40,711 nt of DNA from Taishania sp036758285 (GTDB lineage: Bacteria > Bacteroidota > Bacteroidia > Flavobacteriales_D > Crocinitomicaceae), in NCBI GenBank assembly GCA_036758285.1, contig DAIOWV010000020.1, positions 1 through 40,711 on the forward strand, given 5' to 3'. This document shows, piece by piece, positions 34,430 through 40,711 of the stretch; positions within the stretch are counted from its first letter, which is position 1, and each line of letters opens with the position of its first letter. The notes under the pieces were generated by a model. It saw nothing but the letters and a program-made list of their open reading frames with translations. It had not been told where the DNA came from and ran no database searches. Both the position numbers and the translations under genes were made by a program.

Positions 34430-36223
34430 TTAGCCTAAAAAATGGGCTATATTAATTATTTTCCAACTGTCAATATTTTGATCTGTTATAATTTTTTCTT
34501 GGATGAGTTTACTTTTTGAATCGTGAATCAATTCTTTAAATCGCTCATCTTTCATCCATTGATCATCTGGAGCCTCAAATCCAACCTTATCTTTCCGATA
34601 AGTAATTTCTTGTGGCAATAAAGTATTTACTCCTTCTCTTAAAATAGATTTTGACCAGCCATTTTCAAAGAAAAGATAACTTTCTAAACTCATAATAAAT
34701 TCTACTAAATCGTGATTTAAAAAAGGCAAGCGTACTTCTACTGCATGAGCCATAGAGTTCCGATCAGCGAATCTCAATAATTTTTCAAGTCCTTGATTCG
34801 TACTATTATCTTTTAACATTGATTTCAAGTCATCAAAATGTGTAAATGGAGAGACTTTTGGATAAAAAGCAGTTTGAAATTCTGATGCTATTCCTTTGGG
34901 AAGGTTCTTTTTAGATAAACTCCAATTAATTTTACTTAGCTTATCATAAAAGAAAGGAAATTTCAATTGAAAATTATCTTTCTTGCTAAATTGAAATTTT
35001 ACGGAATGATTGCCATTTAACTCTTTAGATATTTTCTCTATTGATTTACCACCTTTCAACAATTCAGATAAATAAGTCTTAAAATACTTGGGATAACCTG
35101 CCAAGACCTCATCGGCACCTTGTCCATCAAGCATTACAGTAACATTCTTTTCTTTTGCACTTTTATAAACACAATATTGGGCAAAAACACTACCTGATTG
35201 AAATGGTTCATCTTGATGAAAAATAATTTTTTCTAAATCATTATAAAGATGCTCTTGACTGATAAAAATATCGTGATGATTTGTTTTAAACTTATCTTTA
35301 ACCAATTGAATATAAGCTCCTTCATCTTTTTCAAAATTTGAAAATCGAGCTGAAAAAGTTTGATTTGTATCTAAATACCTGGAAACCAATCCAACTATTG
35401 TACTTGAATCCAAACCTCCAGATAATGACGTACCGACAGGAACATCTGAACGTAATCTTCTTTTAACCGAAGTATCTAACAACTCCATTAATCTTAAAGA
35501 AGCTGATTTCAAATCTAAATGATTGTGTGTTTCTGTACTTAATTTCCAATAAGCAATTTGATTTACAATCTTTTGACCCGAAAATTCAAAATAATGAGCT
35601 GGTTTTAATTTCTTTACATTCGAAAAAAATGTTTGAGATTGATCTTTGGGATTGTCGACTAAATCATACACAAAAAAGTTATAAATAAATTGATTATCAA
35701 CAACTTTATTTACTCCAGATTCCCATAATGCTTTTATTTCTGATGCGAAATAAAAAACTCCATTTTGGATGGTATAATAAAATGGTTTTTCACCAAATCT
35801 ATCTCTAGCACAAAAAAGTATATTTTTTACTTTATCATACAAAGCGATTGCAAACATTCCATCAAAATGTAAAACACAGTCCTTTCCCCATTCTTTGTAT
35901 GCTGCAAGTACAACTTCAGTGTCTGTTTGATTTTGAAATATATAACCTTTATTTACTAATGTTGATTTTAATTCTTTGTAATTATATATTTCACCATTAA
36001 AAACTAAAATAAACTCATCTTTATACAGCATGGGCTGTTTCCCATTGTCTGACAAATCAATAATTGAAAGTCGTCTATGCCCTAAACCAATACGATTATT
36101 TTCAGAAAACCATTGTCCTTCTCCATCTGGTCCCCTATGCGAAATGGCATCTGTCATTCGTTTCAATACAGATTTCTCTGTTGATTCGCTACCAAAATTC
36201 CAATATCCTGCTATTCCACACAT
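34430..36223 (-). CDS. Asparagine synthase (glutamine-hydrolysing)-type amidotransferase
   Basis: The 597-residue protein combines an N-terminal glutaminase (Cys2 nucleophile in MCGIAGYW, SHRGPDGEGQW at about 28-38, FNGEIYNYKEL at about 75-85) and a C-terminal ATP-pyrophosphatase synthetase domain with the P-loop SGGLDSS (268-274). In polysaccharide loci AsnB homologues often amidate uronic acid residues of the glycan instead of making free asparagine, which is a likely role here. It overlaps the upstream glycosyltransferase gene by 13 bases. The stop is at 34430, with a 98-base spacer before PIG-L. Confidence 0.93.
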   Translation of the reverse strand: MCGIAGYWNFGSESTEKSVLKRMTDAISHRGPDGEGQWFSENNRIGLGHRRLSIIDLSDNGKQPMLYKDEFILVFNGEIYNYKELKSTLVNKGYIFQNQTDTEVVLAAYKEWGKDCVLHFDGMFAIALYDKVKNILFCARDRFGEKPFYYTIQNGVFYFASEIKALWESGVNKVVDNQFIYNFFVYDLVDNPKDQSQTFFSNVKKLKPAHYFEFSGQKIVNQIAYWKLSTETHNHLDLKSASLRLMELLDTSVKRRLRSDVPVGTSLSGGLDSSTIVGLVSRYLDTNQTFSARFSNFEKDEGAYIQLVKDKFKTNHHDIFISQEHLYNDLEKIIFHQDEPFQSGSVFAQYCVYKSAKEKNVTVMLDGQGADEVLAGYPKYFKTYLSELLKGGKSIEKISKELNGNHSVKFQFSKKDNFQLKFPFFYDKLSKINWSLSKKNLPKGIASEFQTAFYPKVSPFTHFDDLKSMLKDNSTNQGLEKLLRFADRNSMAHAVEVRLPFLNHDLVEFIMSLESYLFFENGWSKSILREGVNTLLPQEITYRKDKVGFEAPDDQWMKDERFKELIHDSKSKLIQEKIITDQNIDSWKIINIAHFLG

Positions 36224-37398
36224 ATAAAATCTAAGTATTTTTGTTTATTTGAATCAAAAGTAAAACGTTCATGAATTGTATACTTTGCGTTCCTTCCAAT
36301 TTGATTAAGGTTGTATTTTTCATTAAATATATCTGATAAAACAGTATACCAATCATCCGAAGTGTATATGAGAAAGGAGTTAGTTTTATCCTGAACTATT
36401 TCTTCATTAATCGTAACTGCAGTCGCTATACTTACAATACCAAGTCCCATGTACTGAATTAATTTAAAACCTCCCTTCCCCTTTGACATTTCACTATCAT
36501 CTAAGGGCATTAAACCAATATCAATTTTATTTAAATTTTCTACTTCAGACTTCAAACTCCATTGAATGTTTTCAATTTCAAATATCGTATCGGCTCGATA
36601 TTCCTCTCCACCTATAACTAAAAGTTTAAATGTAAATGTTTCTGCCAATTTATTCAATATTGGAATGATGGTATCAATCAAATAATAATTATGATCACCT
36701 CCTATCCAACCCAATACTGGTTGATTATTCGTAATCGCATATTTTTTTGATTCATAGTTATTGTAATCAACACAGGTGGGAATTACACAAACTTGACTTT
36801 CATCAACGTTTACATGTTCGATGACATATTCTTTTAAATAACTGGAGGCAACAATAAATTTGTCATAATATTTAAAAGATTCTCGAAAAGAATTTCCATT
36901 TTCATGTAATAATTTTGCAAAGAATGAATCAATTGTTTTAGGTTGATTTTTAGACGCTGATAAGTCATCATCAATATCTAAAATCAAATTATTACAAATT
37001 TTTCTCAAGAGTTTTTCTAAAAATAAATCACCATAATCATTAAAAACCAACAATTCTCTACAAACAATGACTGTTTCGTATTTTTGAGCTTTTATTACTT
37101 GCTTAAAACGCTTTCTCAAAAATCGAATCATGAACAAACTACTATTATTCGAATACTCGTTAAAAGAATGTTTATCTACAGCACACCAACTATCTACTTT
37201 AGTATATCCTGCTTTCCTGAGCTCTTCGTCCCATTTTTGTACTCTCCAATGATAACCAGCATTTTCAGGAAAAAAAGGAGAAAGAAAAAGCACAGATTTG
37301 TTTTCAAATGTTTTTTTCCGTCTAATAATTAGCCCGAAAAACAAACTTAAAGTTTGGTAATAATAAACACTAGTTAATAATCGAAGTTTATTAATCAT
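36211..37398 (-). CDS. Glycosyltransferase, GT4/GT1 type
   Basis: The 395-residue GT-B enzyme has a basic, partly hydrophobic N-terminus (YYQTLSLFFGLIIRRKK, probably membrane-facing), then FLSPFFPENAGYHWRVQKWDEEL in the Rossmann region. Mid-protein GWIGGDHNYYLIDTIIPIL is the inter-domain start of the C-terminal half. The donor-binding stretch with SKGKGGFKLIQYMGLG is the counterpart of the ExxxxxE region. Its ATG overlaps the stop of the preceding GT2 gene by one base (TAATG), and its stop lies in the asnB-type start. Donor and acceptor are unknown. Confidence 0.85.
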   Translation of the reverse strand: MINKLRLLTSVYYYQTLSLFFGLIIRRKKTFENKSVLFLSPFFPENAGYHWRVQKWDEELRKAGYTKVDSWCAVDKHSFNEYSNNSSLFMIRFLRKRFKQVIKAQKYETVIVCRELLVFNDYGDLFLEKLLRKICNNLILDIDDDLSASKNQPKTIDSFFAKLLHENGNSFRESFKYYDKFIVASSYLKEYVIEHVNVDESQVCVIPTCVDYNNYESKKYAITNNQPVLGWIGGDHNYYLIDTIIPILNKLAETFTFKLLVIGGEEYRADTIFEIENIQWSLKSEVENLNKIDIGLMPLDDSEMSKGKGGFKLIQYMGLGIVSIATAVTINEEIVQDKTNSFLIYTSDDWYTVLSDIFNEKYNLNQIGRNAKYTIHERFTFDSNKQKYLDFICVE

Positions 37399-38397
37399 TA
37401 CTTAGTGTTTTTATTATTCTTAATATACAACAAAGTATTTCCAACATATCTCCTTAGAGTATTAAATTCACGAATATCTGAAAACAATAGACCTATATTA
37501 CAATAAAATAACCTTTTAATTTTGGATTTTGGATTTAATAACAATCTATCTAGATAATATTCTCGTTTTTCTAAATATCTAATTATCTTTTGATTTTCTT
37601 TATTTTTCGAATTTCGAAAAAACGTTAATAAACAATCATTCCTATCTGACTCATATTGAAGTGAATTAAATAACAATTCTAAACCTGAATTAACTTCAGT
37701 TGANNNNNNNNNNNNNNNNNNNNNNNNCAATATTCTGTTTGTCATGAATACGATATTTTATTAAAGGTAAATTCAAACATCCGATTTTTTTATGTAGTCC
37801 TCCTATCGTCGCTATCCAATTGTCATGAATGAAAACCTGATCAATAAAAACAGGAAATGGGAGACAATAGTTGACTACTTCTTTTCTAAAAGCCATTGTT
37901 GCTCCAGTAACAATACTTTGATTAACAAATAGTTTATACAATAGATTGGAATGACTTAATTTTCTATGTTCTTTTTTCAAATTAACTTTATCAAATAAAA
38001 AAATATCATTTGATTCTAATTTATCATTCACAATTAAACCATCAGTAAACAATATATCTAACTTTGGATTTTGTTTAAAAAACTGAATACAATTATCTAC
38101 TTTATCTACAATCCACACGTCATCTTGATCACTCAAAAAAATAAAGTCTTGACTACATTTTTGAATAACTTGTTCAAAATTTTTAACATAACCAACATTC
38201 TCTTGATTAAGTATCAATTGCCACTTAACATTAGGAAACTGATTAATAATTGAACGAACTTCTTGGATTGTATTGTCCGTAGAACAATCATCACTAATAA
38301 TTACTTCATAAGGAGGAATTGTCTGATTAATGATACTCAGCAATTGCTCTTTAATGTAGTTTTCTCCATTATATGTACAAACAGCTACAGAGTACAT
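37398..38397 (-). CDS. GT2 glycosyltransferase, interrupted by a 24-N gap
   Basis: A GT-A enzyme of about 330 residues. The N-terminal piece (38397 to 37728) has MYSVAVCTYNGENYIKEQLL, DD at 36-37 (IISDDCSTDNT) and SDQDDVW at about 89-95, typical of rhamnosyl- and related transferases of O-antigen loci. The C-terminal piece (37703 to 37398) has no recognisable motif. It continues after the 24-N run but in a different frame, so the gap length is approximate. It starts two bases after the in-frame end of the neighbouring interrupted GT2 gene and ends in the TAATG start of a GT4 gene. Confidence 0.85.
37704..37727. other. Assembly gap (24 N) inside a GT2 gene
   Basis: The frame on the two sides differs by one base if the N count is exact, so the true size is unknown. 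Confidence 0.95.
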
Positions 38398-38536
38398 TTC
38401 AATATTGGTATTTATTAAAATGATTAAGAATCAATTTAATTATCTTTTTCACAAGATTACCTTGAAAGACATTTTTAATTAAATGATTATCCTTTTCAAG
38501 AGAATCTAAGTACAAATTATAAAAATTTTCAATATA

Positions 38537-39196
38537 TTAGATCATAACCTTTTTAGGTATGTCGTCTTTAAAATTCCTACTCATAGAATTAGACAACACC
38601 CTGTATTCAAAGCAAATTTTGTCAAGAAAATAGAATTGTGATTTTTGTTGAATACATTTTAACCAAAAAATCCAATCTTCACAACCTACAAACTGCATAT
38701 CAATGGGATAACCATTCACACTTTCCCAAGTTTGTTTTCGAAAAATGGCACAGGCGTCAATGTGATTAGAATACAACATCTTCCGAGTATCTAGTTGGTG
38801 GTTTTTCCAAGTTCCAGATCGCTCCCCTATATATTTAGCATTTCCATAAATAATATCTATATCTGGTCGTTTTTCTAAAAGTTCAACAGCCGTATTTAAA
38901 TAATCAAAACAAACATTGTTATCACTATCTAATGGCAATATATATTTTCCTTTTGCTATTTGAATTCCGTTATTCCTGGTTTTCGATAATCCTTGATTTT
39001 CTTGATGTATAACTAAAACCCCTGATTTTTCAACTTTTTTTAAAACTTCTAACGTTAATTCATCCGTAGAGCCATCATTAAGAATAATTATTTCAGGAAT
39101 GTATTGTTTTGTACTGTTATATACACTTTTTAAAGTTTCCTCTAGATAAGCCCCATGATTAAAACATGGAATCACAATAGTCAAAATTGTTTCCAT
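38537..39196 (-). CDS. GT2 glycosyltransferase with an in-frame stop before its C-terminus
   Basis: The GT-A protein of 219 residues reads IVIPCFNHGAYLEETLKS, NDGST (D41), LPLDSDN (D90, D92) and GCEDWIFWLK (E173, D174), a standard GT2 with catalytic parts complete. The stop at 38537-38539 (TAA) is followed in the same frame by 45 more sense codons, up to TGA at 38399, two bases before the next GT2 gene. These encode a plausible helical C-terminus (YIENFYNLYLDSLEKDNHL). The full gene is therefore probably about 265 residues long, cut by a nonsense change or a base-call error. The truncated form may still fold, because the catalytic core is intact. Confidence 0.85.
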   Translation of the reverse strand: METILTIVIPCFNHGAYLEETLKSVYNSTKQYIPEIIILNDGSTDELTLEVLKKVEKSGVLVIHQENQGLSKTRNNGIQIAKGKYILPLDSDNNVCFDYLNTAVELLEKRPDIDIIYGNAKYIGERSGTWKNHQLDTRKMLYSNHIDACAIFRKQTWESVNGYPIDMQFVGCEDWIFWLKCIQQKSQFYFLDKICFEYRVLSNSMSRNFKDDIPKKVMI

Positions 39197-39199
39197 AGC

Positions 39200-39922
39200 T
39201 TATTTTTGAATAAAACCGTATAAACCTGAAGGTAAATTTCCATTTTCAAAGGAAGAGGATTTACTATCTTTCTTCAGAAGATACTTAAACATGGGTTTGA
39301 ATATTTTTCTAAAAAATCTTTTTCTAAAACCCTTTATTCCAGAATGATCTATCCAAAGTCCGTACATAATTGCTAAACTCATATCTATTCCTCCCAATGG
39401 CTTGATGTTTATTTCAGAAAAACCAGTTTTCTCAAAATATTTAGTCAAAGAAAAAGGCGTAAATCGATGCTCATCATACGGAACTTCATGTAAAACCCAA
39501 ACACAAGGAACTGTAAAAAATAATTTTCCACCTTGCTTCAAAACTCGATTCATTTCTAATAAAATAGCTTCTGTATCGTGATAATGTTCTAAAAATTCCG
39601 TCGCAATTATCCAATCACAGCTATTGTCTTCCAAAGGAATTTTCATACCATCCCAAAACATATCGGGTCTAATTGTATTATGATAATCTGATTGTTCTAA
39701 ATCAATACCAATATACTCAACAATAGTTCCTTTTTCTTGTAAAAACTCTTTATAAGGCATAATTCCACACCCCAAATCAAGAACTTTGCCACCAATTTGA
39801 CTTTTTAATTCTTCAACAGCAGAAAGTAAAGTCATTCGAATAGCATAAACGGCATACCCTCTATGGATTAGCTCAGGTTTAATAAAATTCTGATTTTTAA
39901 GTTCTAGTAAATCAATGTTCAT
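39200..39922 (-). CDS. Class I SAM-dependent methyltransferase
   Basis: The 240-residue methyltransferase has motif I KVLDLGCGIMPYKEFL (about 46-61), YIGIDLEQSDYHNT as motif II, and DWIIATEFLEHYHDTEAILLE, the block just after motif III. KQGGKLFFTVPCVWVLHEVPYDEHRFTPFSL is the Methyltransf_11/23-type end of the domain. The C-terminal region is basic and hydrophobic (KGFRKRFFRKIFKPMFKYLL), probably membrane-associated. It follows the Wzt gene by 9 bases and is three bases from the next GT2 gene. In ABC-dependent O-antigen systems a methyltransferase often caps the chain for length control, which would match the adjacent Wzt; that link is inference. Confidence 0.88.
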   Translation of the reverse strand: MNIDLLELKNQNFIKPELIHRGYAVYAIRMTLLSAVEELKSQIGGKVLDLGCGIMPYKEFLQEKGTIVEYIGIDLEQSDYHNTIRPDMFWDGMKIPLEDNSCDWIIATEFLEHYHDTEAILLEMNRVLKQGGKLFFTVPCVWVLHEVPYDEHRFTPFSLTKYFEKTGFSEINIKPLGGIDMSLAIMYGLWIDHSGIKGFRKRFFRKIFKPMFKYLLKKDSKSSSFENGNLPSGLYGFIQK

Positions 39923-39931
39923 TTTTACAAC

Positions 39932-40711
39932 CTATTTCGTTTGCTGATTCTGTATTTTAATTGTCTGTTGTTGATATTTCCAGGATCCATCATCGAAANN
40001 NNNNNNNNTGAGGTTGCCACCCCCATTCTGGAATAGAATCGTTGAGCATCTTAACTTCAAAATTACATACATCAATCTGTTCAAATTTCTGTCGACTATT
40101 ATTGGTTTCTGATAAATGCACTCGAATAAAATAACTTCCTTCATACAGACGCAACTCATCATAGATAAAATCAAATGAATGAATACCTTTTGATCTACAA
40201 ATTTCTTTTTCAACATCAAAAATCCAATTATAAGTAATCGGATTACCCAAGTTGTTCATAATTTGAAAAGATAAAGCCATTCCATCCCGACCTTCAGGCA
40301 TATTTACTTTAAAACTAATTTTTAATGGTTTTCCATGACTTTGTAATCCTCCACCTTCCGATGTTTCAATTACAACCTCTATTATTGACGGAAGTGTCGG
40401 ATTACTTTCAGAAACGTATGATTCATCTTTCGTCTGGTTACTATATTTTGTCAAAACAGAATCCATATCACCATCAGAAATTACAATTCCTTTTTCCATC
40501 AAGATGCCTTTATTACAAAGTTGACTGACAGCTGTCAAATCATGACTCACAAAAATCACCGTTCTACCCTCACCAGCTACATCTTTCATTTTCCCAAGGC
40601 ATTTCTTTTGAAACTCAGCATCACCAACTGCGAGTACCTCGTCAATAATCAAAATCTCAGGTTCTAGATGAGCGGCAACAGCAAAGGCCAAACGAACATA
40701 CATTCCAGAAG
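39932..40711 (-). CDS. Polysaccharide ABC transporter ATP-binding protein (Wzt type), 5' end outside the window
   Basis: The C-terminal 240-odd residues of an exporter ATPase. From the right edge, SGMYVRLAFAVAAHLEPEILIIDEVLAVGD holds the end of the ABC signature (SG) and Walker B with catalytic Glu; IFVSHD is the switch His. Walker A lies beyond the window. From about 40460 leftward comes a beta-rich C-terminal domain (for example GRDGMALSFQIMN, FEQIDVCNFEVKML) of the Wzt type, which in E. coli O8/O9a systems binds the terminal modification of the chain. The gene crosses a 10-N gap (39999-40008). The frame ending in TAG at 39932 is preferred to one ending at 39990. The partner Wzm permease should lie to the right. 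Confidence 0.88.
39999..40008. other. Assembly gap (10 N) inside the Wzt-type gene
   Basis: A fixed-length placeholder. The sequence left of it reads in two frames with possible stops at 39990 and 39932, so the C-terminus of the protein is uncertain. Confidence 0.95.

Noticed and set aside
39990..40008. Alternative end of the Wzt-type protein at 39990 (FR-stop)
   Set aside because: It depends on the N run being exactly ten bases. The other frame continues to a stop 9 bases before the next gene, which fits the tight spacing of the operon better.
1..40711. CRISPR arrays, tRNA or rRNA genes, and insertion sequences
   Set aside because: I saw no regularly spaced direct repeats, no tRNA cloverleaf or conserved rRNA stretches, and no transposase or integrase gene.

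Overview
The window is AT-rich DNA from a member of the Bacteroidota, most likely the order Flavobacteriales; a Crocinitomicaceae/Fluviicola-like source is a guess. The evidence is: type IX secretion (T9SS) parts (a PorP/SprF N-terminus, PorX, and a subtilase with a T9SS sorting tail), signal peptides ending just before Gln, weak Shine-Dalgarno signals, several TAnnTTTG boxes typical of the Bacteroidota primary sigma factor, and the short 'CCCTCC-TCAA-GGAGGG' repeat found scattered in this phylum. The assembly is draft quality. There are five N runs, and several genes carry one-base homopolymer indels, so broken genes here should first be suspected as sequence errors.

Region 1 (1-17.6 kb) is mixed housekeeping. 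It starts with the PorP/SprF fragment, then a long-chain acyl-CoA ligase and ruvC. Next come a flippase-like/glycosyltransferase pair and a three-gene membrane module: a membrane protein, a winged-helix regulator and a DUF4153/DUF4173 protein, with the same inverted repeat in front of both of its transcription starts. Small accessory genes (VOC, unknowns), the T9SS-exported subtilase, rseP, the DUF2200-DUF1801 pair, a HEAT-like DNA alkylation repair relative, porX, an outer-membrane protein and tag follow.

Region 2 (17.6-23 kb) has a DUF983 gene followed by an unusually structured intergenic stretch. Then comes era-der, a GT-C-like membrane protein and a ppx/gppA phosphatase, the last three joined by 4-base overlaps.

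Region 3 (23-26.8 kb) is a compact five-gene ketosynthase cassette: hotdog thioesterase, ketosynthase, a ketosynthase-like protein without the catalytic Cys, acyl carrier protein, and a second ketosynthase. It resembles one end of flexirubin/aryl-polyene/dialkylresorcinol clusters. No reductase, dehydratase or ammonia-lyase lies beside it.

Region 4 (26.85 kb to the end, minus strand) is a surface-polysaccharide locus, read from right to left. It holds a Wzt-type ABC exporter ATPase, a methyltransferase, two GT2 and three GT4-type glycosyltransferases, an asparagine-synthase-type amidotransferase, a PIG-L deacetylase, WbqC, a FemAB/GNAT-like protein and two tandem paralogous methyltransferases, and ends with a methyltransferase broken by two frameshifts. 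Most genes overlap or nearly touch, as in an operon for a modified O-antigen-like or capsular glycan exported by an ABC transporter.
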